From positions 1-46,471 of the forward strand of contig JAITPF010000003.1 in NCBI GenBank assembly GCA_031289585.1: 46,471 nucleotides of DNA. The letters run 5' to 3'. Under the pieces are notes generated by a model. The model was not told where the DNA came from and did not search any database. It saw nothing but the letters and a program-made list of their open reading frames with translations. The stretch is from Endomicrobium sp. Its GTDB lineage: Bacteria > Elusimicrobiota > Endomicrobiia > Endomicrobiales > Endomicrobiaceae. A program made the position numbers and the translations under genes. The stretch's first letter is position 1. Every line of letters begins with the position of its first letter. Of this stretch, positions 18,495 through 26,932 are shown one piece after another.

Positions 18495-18799
18495 GTTAGT
18501 TTGTTCTCCTTATAAATTGATATTTAGAACATGTTCATTGAATCTAACAGCTCTATGTTTATACATTTTATCAAAAAATATAAATATTTCAGACAGATAA
18601 AAGAGGAAATTGCAGCTTTTCATATTTTTCGTGATAATCTTTCTTTTTTAATTGCGCAGACTAACTCAAGTACACGACAGCCCCACAATAACAGATAGAA
18701 CAATTTTTATTTCCTTTAATTCAAATCTAACATAATCAGTTTACAATTGATAGACAGAGTGATTACATTGTATCATTAATTCTCTCTTTTTCATTCTTT
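18495..18799. other. 305-base gap upstream of sdaC
   Basis: AT-rich spacer between the 3' end of feoB and the start of sdaC. Apart from the AAGGAG ribosome-binding site of sdaC I see no open frame, repeat core or convincing terminator here. Confidence 0.5.
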
Positions 18800-20902
18800 T
18801 TACACTCCTACTTTTAACAGTGTCCCAACTTGAAAAACTATAAACGACGCTATCCAAGCAAAAACTGTATTTCCTACAACTAGAAGTGTAAGCCATTTAT
18901 AACTTGAGCCAGTTTCTTTAAAAAAACACGTAACCGATATTATGCAGGGTAAATATATTAGACAAAAAATAAGAAAAGTCATACCTTTAAGCGGGGACCA
19001 ATCTTTATCAGCCGCAATTTTTTCTTTCAAAGGCAGGGTATCTTTAGAATCAACTTTACCTATAGAATAAATTGTACCCAAAGTACTTACAATCACTTCT
19101 TTTGCGGCAAAACCGGATATTAAAGCAATAGCTTTGCTACCATCCATACCTATAGGTTTAAATAAAGGTTCAAGAATTTTTCCAGCCCTCCCTGCAATAC
19201 TATATTTCATCTGTATTGCAGCATTTTCAGCTTCTGTAAGATTTTTATCTACGGGAGCTTTTGGATACGCGAATACTACCCATACCAAAATTGATATAAA
19301 AACAATTACAGTTCCAGCTTTGCGTACATACAACCAACCTCTTTCCCACATTTTTAAAAACAAACCCTTAATTGTTGGTAGATGATAGGGAGGAAGTTCC
19401 ATGACAAAATGAGTTGACTCATTTTTTAGTACGATTATGCTTAAGAATTTTGCAACACTTAAAGCAATAACAATACTTAAAATGTACATAAAAAACATTA
19501 TCCCAGTTTGATACTTCACGGAAAAAAAAGCTCCTATAATAAGAGCAAATACTGGAAGTTTTGCACCGCATATCATAAACGGTACAACAAACATGGTTAT
19601 AAGTCTGTCTCGTTTTGAATCCAAAGTTCTTGTTGCAAGAATACCAGGCACTGCACATCCATTGGTTGAAAGCATTAAAGGAAGAAATGATTTTCCATGA
19701 AGTCCAAATCTGCTCATAATTTCATCCATTACAAAAGCAGCTCTTGCCATATACCCAGAATCTTCAAAAAATGCAATTGCAAAAAACATAAACAGAACAA
19801 GAGGAAAAAATCCTAATACACCACCGACACCTCCAACTATTCCATCAACAATCAAAGATTGTATCGGTCCGTTTGGAATAATTCTTGCGACAATGCTGCC
19901 AAACCATGCAAAAAATAAACCAAAAAGATTTACTACAGGTTCTGAAAAAGTAAATGTGAATTTAAAAATTATATACATTACCACAGCAAAAATAGGAATT
20001 CCCAAATATCTGTTAAGTGCAAAACTGTCTATAATTTCAGTTATATCTATTTTCTTTTGGCCAGTTTTACTTACAACAATTTTTACGACAGCATTAACAA
20101 AACCATAACGTCTGTTAGTTATTTCAGTTTCCGCTTGTTCATTGAAATGCTTTTTAATGTGATTTCTGCTTTTTTCAACTTGTTCTAAAATTTTAATTCC
20201 GTTATTTGCTTTAGAAACAAGTTTTAATGCTAAAAGATCATTATCTAAAAGCTTTATTGAAAGCCAGTTTTTAGGAAATTTTGACAATTCTAAACTTTTT
20301 GAGATAAGCTTTTCAAGTTTATTGGTTTCTTCCTTAATGTCTTCGCCATAGTCAACTTTTGCTCTTGCTTGATATTTAAACTTCTCATTTTCACAAATAT
20401 TAACTATACAATCTAAAAGATTGTTGATTCCTATTGCTTTACTTGCAACTGTAGCAAATACTGGAACACCTAAAAGATCCGACATTACTTTTTTATCAAC
20501 ACTTTTACCATGCGACTTTAAAATGTCAATCATATTTAAAGCTATTATAACAGGTGTATCAAGCTCTGTAATCTGTGTAAATAAATATAAATTGCGCTCC
20601 ATATTAGCAGCATCAACTACATTAATTACAATATCAGGTTTTGCATTCAATAAAAAATCTCTCGCTACCACTTCATCATCAGAATATGCAGAAAGACTGT
20701 ATGTTCCAGGCAAATCAATAAAGTTTATATTGCACCTTTTATAAATTTTTGAGCCTTCTTTTTTCTCTACTGTCACTCCAGGGTAATTGCCTACATGCTG
20801 ATTAGAACCTGTTAAACAATTAAAAAGTGCGGACTTGCCACTGTTAGGATTACCTGCAAGGGCAACCGTAATATTTTTATTTGCATCCATAACTTTATCC
20901 AT
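18800..20902 (-). CDS. feoB: Ferrous iron transporter FeoB
   Basis: 700 residues. The N-terminal cytosolic G domain has G1 GNPNSGKSALF (17-27), G3 DLPGTYSLSAYSDDE and G4 NMID, followed by a helical spacer domain. The membrane part has about ten helices with the two gate repeats, including GFFPLVLFMFFAIAFFEDSG and the Cys-bearing STNGCAVPGILATRTL and MICGAKLPVFALI. It brings Fe2+ across the inner membrane, the usual route in anoxic habitats. It lies 12 bases after feoA, clearly in one operon, and downstream of a DtxR-type regulator. No frameshift or missing motif was seen. Confidence 0.95.
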   Translation of the reverse strand: MDKVMDANKNITVALAGNPNSGKSALFNCLTGSNQHVGNYPGVTVEKKEGSKIYKRCNINFIDLPGTYSLSAYSDDEVVARDFLLNAKPDIVINVVDAANMERNLYLFTQITELDTPVIIALNMIDILKSHGKSVDKKVMSDLLGVPVFATVASKAIGINNLLDCIVNICENEKFKYQARAKVDYGEDIKEETNKLEKLISKSLELSKFPKNWLSIKLLDNDLLALKLVSKANNGIKILEQVEKSRNHIKKHFNEQAETEITNRRYGFVNAVVKIVVSKTGQKKIDITEIIDSFALNRYLGIPIFAVVMYIIFKFTFTFSEPVVNLFGLFFAWFGSIVARIIPNGPIQSLIVDGIVGGVGGVLGFFPLVLFMFFAIAFFEDSGYMARAAFVMDEIMSRFGLHGKSFLPLMLSTNGCAVPGILATRTLDSKRDRLITMFVVPFMICGAKLPVFALIIGAFFSVKYQTGIMFFMYILSIVIALSVAKFLSIIVLKNESTHFVMELPPYHLPTIKGLFLKMWERGWLYVRKAGTVIVFISILVWVVFAYPKAPVDKNLTEAENAAIQMKYSIAGRAGKILEPLFKPIGMDGSKAIALISGFAAKEVIVSTLGTIYSIGKVDSKDTLPLKEKIAADKDWSPLKGMTFLIFCLIYLPCIISVTCFFKETGSSYKWLTLLVVGNTVFAWIASFIVFQVGTLLKVGV

Positions 20903-20914
20903 ATACTTTATAGT

Positions 20915-21244
20915 CTATTTTTTTAGCAAAATCTTATCGGCAATTTTGTTGCTCAAAGCAATTTTTGAACCTTTTACTTTAACCATCACACTACCTTTAG
21001 AACCAATGTTTGCAATAACAGTTAACTTTTCACCCGGAACAAAACCCATTTCAAGAAGTCTGTGTCCCAATTTTTCATCACAGTAAGCTGCAACAAATCT
21101 ATAAACACCAGGAACAGCATTGCTCAATTTTGCCATACAATTATATTTAAGACAGTTGTTAAATGATTTAAATTTTTGAAAATGAGCTTTTATCCAACGT
21201 CTATGCCAATATTCGTAAATACTTTTCATTATTTTTTTTCTCAT
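20915..21244 (-). CDS. feoA: FeoA, with N-terminal extension
   Basis: 109 residues. The SH3-like FeoA domain occupies about residues 38-107: LSNAVPGVYRF, GHRLLEMGFVPGEKLTVI and ALSNKIADKILL. FeoA is a small cytosolic partner needed by FeoB. Most FeoA proteins are about 75 residues; the first 36 here are basic and aromatic (YEYWHRRWIKAHFQKF) with two cysteines. An internal ATG at 21136 would give the usual length but has no ribosome-binding site, so the extension may be real. Its function is unknown. Confidence 0.85.
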   Translation of the reverse strand: MRKKIMKSIYEYWHRRWIKAHFQKFKSFNNCLKYNCMAKLSNAVPGVYRFVAAYCDEKLGHRLLEMGFVPGEKLTVIANIGSKGSVMVKVKGSKIALSNKIADKILLKK

Positions 21245-21370
21245 TCCACTATCAACCTTATTTAGTTTTATATAATTATTTTAGTTTGAGCTAACCCTCG
21301 TATGCAACAAACACTATAAATAAACTACGTAAATAATAACAAAATACTAGAATCTGTTAAAACTATAAAT

Positions 21371-21838
21371 TTATTCTTCCCTTTTTTCTAAATATTCTTT
21401 TAAATTAGCTATATCTTCATCTTTTGTAAGAAAATATTTGTTCAGCAGAGAATGTAATCTTTCAAGTCTATGTATAGTTTCCTCGTTGACCAAATGCTCT
21501 ATTTTACAAGCTTCTTTATTTGCAATTTCACTATCGATAAACAGTAAACCATTTAAAAATCTATACAAAACACTATGTTTTCTTTGAACTTCTAAAGCTA
21601 TTTTTTCTCCTTGATCAGTTAAATCAACATACCCATACTTTTTGTGTATTACAAATCCGTTTTCAGTCAAAAAATTTATTGCAACATTAACGCTTGAATT
21701 TTTGACATCTAAAGATTTGGCAATATCGCTAATTCTTGCGTATTTCTTTTCCTTTTTTAATACTGCAATAGTCTCGAGATAATTTTCAAGAGACGCACTT
21801 AAATTATTAATAGATTCCCTTCTTTTAAATTTTACCAT
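21371..21838 (-). CDS. DtxR/MntR-family metal-dependent repressor
   Basis: 155 residues. An N-terminal winged helix (about 15-75) with SASLENYLETIAVLKKEKKY and ISDIAKSLDVKNSSVNVAIN is followed by the metal-binding and dimerisation domain, with His in QRKHSVLYRFL and the Cys-Glu-His cluster in KEACKIEHLVNEE typical of iron sensors. The length equals the two-domain members without the SH3-like third domain. It lies 126 bases upstream of feoA on the same strand, so it most likely governs iron uptake, repressing when Fe2+ is bound. A palindrome over its own -10 element suggests autoregulation. Iron rather than manganese is inferred from feoAB and from the Cys ligand. Confidence 0.88.
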   Translation of the reverse strand: MVKFKRRESINNLSASLENYLETIAVLKKEKKYARISDIAKSLDVKNSSVNVAINFLTENGFVIHKKYGYVDLTDQGEKIALEVQRKHSVLYRFLNGLLFIDSEIANKEACKIEHLVNEETIHRLERLHSLLNKYFLTKDEDIANLKEYLEKREE

Positions 21839-21857
21839 TTAAACTCCACAAAACAAT

Positions 21858-21894
21858 GTTAGATTAATATAACTTTTTTTGGTTTGTTTGTCAA
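21858..21894 (-). promoter_or_regulatory. Promoter of the DtxR-type gene with overlapping operator-like palindrome
   Basis: On the minus strand TTGACA (21889-21894) and TATATT (21866-21871) are 17 bases apart, a near-consensus sigma-70 promoter. The -10 lies inside GTTATATTAATCTAAC (21858-21873), in which seven of eight base pairs are complementary. DtxR-type operators are comparable inverted repeats rich in TTA/TAA, so this is a good candidate autoregulatory site; the binding is inferred. Confidence 0.6.
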
Positions 21895-22142
21895 AATATT
21901 TAAAGTAGTGTCATTATAACTACAAAATTCTTGACAATGGCTTGAATATACAGAAATAAAAAAGAAAAATTCTAAGAACTTACTATTAGGTTTAACAGGA
22001 TTCCAAATTTCTGTCTAAAATCCAGTTAATAATGGAAGACACTATAATTTCTTTCTTCTTGTCCTTTTTTCATTACTTACCTTTTTATTTATACTTCTAA
22101 AAAGGGACATATCTGCTTTGCCCCTTTACAATGAAAATGAAA

Positions 22143-22172
22143 TTGACTTTGACAATAAATTTTGTGTATAAT
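22143..22172 (+). promoter_or_regulatory. Sigma-70-like promoter upstream of pyk
   Basis: TTGACT (22143-22148), an 18-base spacer and a perfect TATAAT (22167-22172) lie about 130 bases before the chosen pyk start, leaving a leader of about 120 bases. The rest of the gap between the DtxR gene and pyk shows nothing else. Confidence 0.55.
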
Positions 22173-22301
22173 AATTCTAATAATATGTAATATGAATTAC
22201 AAATTTGTTCTATTATTTTTTCAATATAATAATAATGTTTTTACTTAGATATAATACGTTATGTGTCGGTGAGTTTCAAAATGACTAAAAGGAGTAGCAA
22301 A

Positions 22302-23315
22302 GTGGCTAAGACAGGAATTATATGTACGATGGGGCCGTCAACACGTTCTCTTGAGGTTTTAAAGAAAATGTCTGATGATGGTATGACAGTAGTGAGACTT
22401 AATTTTTCGCACGGTACTTATGAAGATTATGAAAAAGATTTTGCTTTGATAAGAACTTTAAACAAGGAATATAAAAAGAATGTAAAAATACTTGTAGATC
22501 TTGAAGGACATAGAATAAGAGTAGGTGATCTTAAAGACGGAAAAGTAGAACTTAAAAAGGGACAGAAACTTATTCTTACAAATAAAGAAATCATAGGTAA
22601 TAATGAAAAAATTTCTATAGACTACGGAAATTCACTTAATGATATTGAAGGTGGACTTGATATATTTATGGATGACGGTAATCTTACTCTTAAAGTTTTA
22701 GTTTCAAAAGAAGAAGAACTTATTACTGAAGTTCAAAATAATTATGTTTTAAAAATGCATAAAGGCGTAAATATTCCACAAGCTAAGCTCAATTTTCCTA
22801 TTATGGAAAAAAAAGATCGAGACGGGATGATTTTTGCGCTAAACAATGACGTGGATTTTATTGCAAATTCTTTTGTTAGAAATGCTGAAGATATGAAACC
22901 ATTGATAGATATTTTAAAAACAGAAAAAAATACAACTTGTAAGCTTGTAGCAAAAATTGAAGACAGAGCAGGAATTGACAATCTTGTAGATATTCTTAAA
23001 GTTACCGATGGTATAATGGTTGCAAGAGGCGATATGGGAATTTCAATCCCTTTATGGACAGTTCCTATAGTACAGAAACATATAATAAAGCAATGCAAAA
23101 CTCACAATAAATTTGCAATAACTGCAACTCAAATGCTTGAAAGCATGGTTAAAAATCCTATACCTACAAGAGCAGAAGTAAGCGATGTTGCAAATGCCGT
23201 TATAGATGGAAGTGATTATGTTATGCTTTCCGCAGAAACAGCTGTCGGAAAATATCCGGATAAAGCTGTAGAAATAATGGGAAATATTATAAGTTTCACA
23301 GAGAAAAATAGCTAA
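22302..23315 (+). CDS. pyk: Pyruvate kinase lacking the C-terminal regulatory domain
   Basis: 337 residues from the GTG at 22302, which follows AAAAGGAG by seven bases; upstream in-frame starts have no such site and add residues not found in the family. The enzyme makes pyruvate and ATP from phosphoenolpyruvate. The barrel (A) and B domains are present: GIICTMGPSTRS, substrate Arg in VVRLNFSHG, catalytic Lys218 in LVAKIEDRAG, VARGDMGISIP, TQMLESMVKNPIPTRAE and DYVMLSAETAVGKYP. The usual DTKGPEIR is DLEGHRIR. The chain ends where the C domain (about 120 residues with the fructose-bisphosphate site) normally starts, so allosteric control of the usual kind is absent. No continuing frame lies downstream. 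Confidence 0.88.
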   Translation: MAKTGIICTMGPSTRSLEVLKKMSDDGMTVVRLNFSHGTYEDYEKDFALIRTLNKEYKKNVKILVDLEGHRIRVGDLKDGKVELKKGQKLILTNKEIIGNNEKISIDYGNSLNDIEGGLDIFMDDGNLTLKVLVSKEEELITEVQNNYVLKMHKGVNIPQAKLNFPIMEKKDRDGMIFALNNDVDFIANSFVRNAEDMKPLIDILKTEKNTTCKLVAKIEDRAGIDNLVDILKVTDGIMVARGDMGISIPLWTVPIVQKHIIKQCKTHNKFAITATQMLESMVKNPIPTRAEVSDVANAVIDGSDYVMLSAETAVGKYPDKAVEIMGNIISFTEKNS

Positions 23316-23348
23316 TAAAAGTATATATGTTAAAATGTCTCTTATAAA

Positions 23349-23891
23349 ATGAAAGAATCTACAAAATTGCCCGTTGTTTTAAGTATTAGTTTTTTATTAA
23401 TATTTCTACAAACGGCAGGTGCTTTTTATTCTAAAAGCCTTGCATTGTTTGCTTATGCAGGTTTAATTATTACAAGAGTTTTTTCATTGCTTCCAAAATT
23501 TGTAAATCTAAATGATACAGACAAAGGTTTTAGCAAAGCGCAGATTGTTTCAGTTATTTTAAATGCATCTGTTATTTTCATTCTAGCCTTAATTATAATA
23601 AGCAAAGCTTTTACAGAGATGACATCTACAAAGACTATAAACATGCCGCTTGCTGGAATAATAACGTTTATAGTGTTTGTCGGTCTTGTTGTTTGCTCTT
23701 TTATTGAAAAGCAATTTATTTTGACTGCTTTATTATCTTTTGTTATTATAACAGGTTTTTCAATTCCTATTTTTAAAAGTATATTTCTTTTAGATTATTA
23801 TTTAAGTATATTTTTTGCTGTTTTGATTATAATACAAGCTATTATTTTAATAAAATTTTCTGCTTGTGCATTAAAAAAGAATTTTACATAA
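23349..23891 (+). CDS. CDF-like membrane protein without metal-binding residues
   Basis: 180 residues, five or six membrane segments. The first half resembles the membrane domain of cation diffusion facilitators: YSKSLALFAYAGLIITRVFS aligns with the second CDF helix, and AQIVSVILNASVIFILAL with the third. The metal ligands of that helix (Asp, His, Asp) are replaced by Tyr, Leu and Arg, and no second ligand pair is visible in the fifth helix region; the cytosolic C-terminal domain is missing. It could be a decayed exporter, a non-transporting partner or an unrelated protein of similar shape. It starts 33 bases after pyk and precedes a ZIP importer. The CDF link is by eye only. Confidence 0.45.
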   Translation: MKESTKLPVVLSISFLLIFLQTAGAFYSKSLALFAYAGLIITRVFSLLPKFVNLNDTDKGFSKAQIVSVILNASVIFILALIIISKAFTEMTSTKTINMPLAGIITFIVFVGLVVCSFIEKQFILTALLSFVIITGFSIPIFKSIFLLDYYLSIFFAVLIIIQAIILIKFSACALKKNFT

Positions 23892-23903
23892 TATTTAAAA
23901 TCT

Positions 23904-24169
23904 GTCCATATTAATAGGACGAAGTGCTACTTGAATTTTTAAGGAAATTTTGGCTGCTTTGTGATAGATAGGCAATATTTGAACATATCGGAACAACAAA
24001 ACTGACAAAATTTACCAAAAAGCTGCCGCAGTCCAAAGGGTTAGAACAAAAATAGCCAACTACTGGTGGTGTGTCTCAAGATGTGTCAATAGTCTTGCTA
24101 TTGTTGCGTCTGTGTGTCTTGCATTTGACTATTTTTGTCCTAACCCTTTTGTCCCTTATTAGTGTGAAC
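23904..24169. mobile_element. MITE-like inverted-repeat element in the gap before the ZIP gene
   Basis: The ends GTCCATATTAATAGGAC (23904-23920) and the reverse of GTTCACACTAATAAGGGAC (24151-24169) are imperfect inverted repeats. Inside, 24035-24059 and 24125-24150 form a 25-base stem with two or three mismatches (core AGGGTTAGRACAAAAATAG). A 45-base right half recurs at 36237-36281. No protein is encoded. These features fit a small non-autonomous element or its remnant. Confidence 0.5.
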
Positions 24170-24191
24170 ATTATTTTAGTATGGAGAAAAA

Positions 24192-24899
24192 ATGGAAATT
24201 GTTTATTCGTTTATAGCTGCAAGTGCAGCGATGATGGGTGCTATAATAGTACTAACATTTCATAAATGGTCTGAAAAAAATTCTTTTCTTATAATAAATT
24301 TTGCAGCAGGCGTAATGCTTACACTTGCAATTACGCACCTAATACCAGAAGGTTTGGAATTAAATCATAACTTAATGATTTTTGTCCTTTTGGGATTTTT
24401 TATTATGTTTTTCTTACAATTTATTCTTTTATTTCATCCATGCCATGATGAAGAATGTTCCAAACATACGGGTATAACGTCAATTGCAGGATTGTCTTTG
24501 CATTCTATGATTGATGGTCTTATGATCGCAGTAGGGTTTGAAGCAAATGCCAATATAGGAATTCTTACAACATTTGCAATTCTATTACATAAACTTCCTG
24601 ACGGAATAACAATATCAGGAATCTTGTTGCACAAAGGCGCCTCTAAAAAGAAAATTTTTGATTTCTCGCTTCTTACAGCCTGCTTCACCCCGATAGGTAC
24701 TATTTTAGGTATGCTTTTGTTTAAAAATATATCTACGACAATCCTTGGCGCTTTAATTGGCATAACAGCAGGCACTTTCATTTTTCTTTCAGCTTCAGAT
24801 TTAATTCCAGAAACTCATAATTGCAAAGACAGGATTGCTCCTTTTATGCTTTTTACTGGAGCAATTGTTATCCTTATTGTTAAATATATTGTTGACTGA
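24192..24899 (+). CDS. ZIP-family divalent metal transporter
   Basis: 235 residues, about eight helices. ZIP signature motifs are present in the fourth and fifth helices: SLHSMIDGLMIA and LHKLPDGITISG, giving His and Asp ligands of the binuclear metal site. A His/Cys-rich loop HPCHDEECSKH lies between helices 3 and 4, as in many zinc or iron importers. A TATGGAG ribosome-binding site precedes the ATG. The protein brings zinc, iron or manganese in; substrate is not decided by sequence. It is near feoAB and a CDF-like gene, forming a loose metal-handling cluster. Confidence 0.88.
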   Translation: MEIVYSFIAASAAMMGAIIVLTFHKWSEKNSFLIINFAAGVMLTLAITHLIPEGLELNHNLMIFVLLGFFIMFFLQFILLFHPCHDEECSKHTGITSIAGLSLHSMIDGLMIAVGFEANANIGILTTFAILLHKLPDGITISGILLHKGASKKKIFDFSLLTACFTPIGTILGMLLFKNISTTILGALIGITAGTFIFLSASDLIPETHNCKDRIAPFMLFTGAIVILIVKYIVD

Positions 24900-25278
24900 A
24901 CCTCCCACTCTTCCTAGAGTTTGGTTCAGCTAACAAGGCAAAAACATTAGAACTTTGTTTTCCTCGCAAAATTTTGACGCAAGACTTAACAACACAGCTT
25001 GCTTCACTTACACAAATCGGTTAAATTAAGTTCGAAATTAACTGCTTTAAATGAAAATACAAGTTCCTATATGTTTCTGGTGAACTGAATCTTATCTTGA
25101 TAACCAGTAAAAAAATTTAAAGATTATCTTTTCTTGCTCACCATTATATATAATAATGCCCGTTTCATATTTTCCTTTGTTTTATAAACTTTTTATATCA
25201 ATATCATTGGTCTAATGATAGGTCTATATTAGAATAATAAAGTTCACATCAGTTTATAGATATGAATTAAGAAAGGAA
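24900..25278. other. 379-base gap, convergent ends of ZIP and hydrogenase-regulator genes
   Basis: AT-rich. A short stretch near 24980-25008 (GCAAGACTTAACAACA) is shared with the repeat at 37244-37259. No gene, hairpin terminator or full repeat core was found. Confidence 0.45.
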
Positions 25279-25524
25279 TTATATTTTTACGAACTTTATT
25301 TTTATTCCCTCTATCTTCTTTAATTTTGTTATGAGATTTTTTATTGCATTTTCTTCTGAGGTAAGCTCCAATATTATAAGACCTGTGTCAGAACAAGAAT
25401 TTGAAGAACTGTCGCAAATACCAAGTCTTGTCTTAATTACGCAATCTGAATCAGTTAAAATTCCTTGAACTTTTACTGCACAAGTTTTTCTTTTTTGAAC
25501 TGATAGAATTAAAATATTTACCAC
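25279..25524 (-). CDS. Iron-only hydrogenase system regulator (TM1266-type ACT-like protein)
   Basis: 81 residues, one ACT/NikR-C-like beta-alpha-beta-beta-alpha-beta fold. The start is GTG with AGAGGA a few bases upstream. Family features: VKVQGILTDSDCVIKTRLGI, then a Cys-bearing loop, then TGLIILELTSEENAIKNLI and KKIEGIKIKFVKI. TM1266 proteins usually accompany [FeFe]-hydrogenase genes and their maturases, but their action is poorly known. No hydrogenase gene is in this window, so the regulator is separated from its expected partners or they lie elsewhere. Insertion of Ser/Cys residues (DSSSNSCSD) in the loop is noticeable. Confidence 0.7.
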   Translation of the reverse strand: MVNILILSVQKRKTCAVKVQGILTDSDCVIKTRLGICDSSSNSCSDTGLIILELTSEENAIKNLITKLKKIEGIKIKFVKI

Positions 25525-25641
25525 GAAATCCTCTATTAATACTTTAGAGTCTGTTCACAATGTATTATTTGTACAGTAAACTGTGCGATAGCAAAGTTAA
25601 AATTTTATATATTACTGTAATTCCAGTACAAACACATAATC

Positions 25642-26343
25642 CTATAACTCATCTGCTCTATTAGTGCAAACTTGTTCTATATTTAAGAGTTGGCTTACAG
25701 GAACTATTTCGTAACCTGCTTCTATAATTTCATCTATAAAAGAACTTAAAAATGATAATACTTTTTTATTTTTAGGTAAATCATGCATTAAAAATATTAC
25801 TCCATTTTTTAAGGCTTTTTTATATTTGTTATGCATTTCTTCTGCAGTTACTGCTGTCCAATCACAGCCAAAGCTCCAATTTATTAAATAACAACCACTA
25901 TTACGTATTACTTCTATGGCATCAAATCTCGAATATCCATACGAAAAACGTACTAAAAAGGGGTCAATACCTGTTACTTTTTTTATTATGTTTTTTCCTC
26001 TCAAAATTTCTTTTTTCATTTTATCTATTTTATCTTCACCTTTATAAGCATAGAAGTTTATATGACCATAAGTATGATTTCCAATTTCATGTCCGGCTAC
26101 AGCAACCGCTTTTGCAGTATCTGGATCATTTTGTACTCTTATGCCAAGCATAAAAAACGTAGCTTTAACATTTTTTTCTTTTAATATCTCTAAAATTTTT
26201 GCTGTTGATTTACCGGGACCATCATCAAAAGTCAAAGAAATCTTTTTAACATCCTTAGGTCCATCAGCATAAAATATCTTTGTATGTGCAAAATCTATCA
26301 TCACAAAAGAAAGAAACACTAATATAATAACAACTTTTTTCAT
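25642..26343 (-). CDS. Exported polysaccharide deacetylase (NodB domain)
   Basis: 233 residues from the ATG at 26343, one base after the stop of the upstream gene; a GTG three codons earlier overlaps that gene. A signal peptide or anchor (about 1-20) is followed by the NodB domain: motif 1 SLTFDDGPGKST, metal His pair in NHTYGH, motif 3 RFSYGY, motif 4 DW and motif 5 VIFLMHD. All catalytic positions are kept. Such enzymes remove acetyl groups from peptidoglycan or other N-acetylglucosamine polymers in the periplasm, often giving lysozyme resistance. It is the last gene of a tightly packed minus-strand operon. Confidence 0.87.
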   Translation of the reverse strand: MKKVVIILVFLSFVMIDFAHTKIFYADGPKDVKKISLTFDDGPGKSTAKILEILKEKNVKATFFMLGIRVQNDPDTAKAVAVAGHEIGNHTYGHINFYAYKGEDKIDKMKKEILRGKNIIKKVTGIDPFLVRFSYGYSRFDAIEVIRNSGCYLINWSFGCDWTAVTAEEMHNKYKKALKNGVIFLMHDLPKNKKVLSFLSSFIDEIIEAGYEIVPVSQLLNIEQVCTNRADEL

Positions 26344-26344
26344 T

Positions 26345-26932
26345 TTAGCCACTAATCATTATATTTGATAATGCTGTTAAAAGTCCCGCATTAATTATTT
26401 GCATCCAAAAGTTATCATTTATTTTCCAAGGAATTGCTTCAACTATAGTTGCTATAGCAGCTCCTGCCAACGCAAATTGCCAATTAAAAATAAATAGTCC
26501 TACTACAAAACAAGTCACAAAACACGCTAAACTACCTTCCAAAGATTTTTCTAAAAAAATTTTATGCTTTCCAATACTTCTTCCCACCAAAGCGGCAGAA
26601 GAATCACCAAAAGCAAAATAAAGAAAACTTGCAAATACCATATATTTGTTTTGAAATATAAGCATAGTAATAAGGGCTCCTGATAATGTACCGACTAAAC
26701 CACTAATTTTATTAGCTTCTTCAGCTCTATAAAAACCTTTAAAATTATTCTTAAAAAAATCATTAAATTTAGGAATTTTAAATCTTAACAATTCACAAAA
26801 AGCAACAATAACAATTACAATTATAAGACCCCATACCGTAGTTTTTGGAAAATACCAATATCCAAACACATATATAAGACTTACTAAATGAAATCCTTTT
26901 CTTTTTATTTCGTCTTTTGGAATGCTTGCCAT
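26345..26932 (-). CDS. SEC59/DGK1-type polyprenol or lipid kinase-like membrane protein
   Basis: 195 residues, six or seven helices. DEIKRKGFHLVSL at the start and FGDSSAALVGRSIGKHK with KSLEGSLACF are the marks of the CTP-dependent phytol/dolichol/diacylglycerol kinase group. These phosphorylate isoprenoid or lipid alcohols in the membrane; bacterial members are little studied. Its start overlaps the upstream M50B-like gene by 28 bases, and GGAGG lies directly against the ATG, an odd spacing. Operon position beside a surface-sugar deacetylase and a pyrophosphatase could suit recycling of a lipid carrier, but this is inference. Confidence 0.75.
   Translation of the reverse strand: MASIPKDEIKRKGFHLVSLIYVFGYWYFPKTTVWGLIIVIVIVAFCELLRFKIPKFNDFFKNNFKGFYRAEEANKISGLVGTLSGALITMLIFQNKYMVFASFLYFAFGDSSAALVGRSIGKHKIFLEKSLEGSLACFVTCFVVGLFIFNWQFALAGAAIATIVEAIPWKINDNFWMQIINAGLLTALSNIMISG

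Noticed and set aside
22263-22301. Earlier starts for pyruvate kinase
   Set aside because: AAAAGGAG points to the GTG at 22302, and the extra residues are not found in the family.
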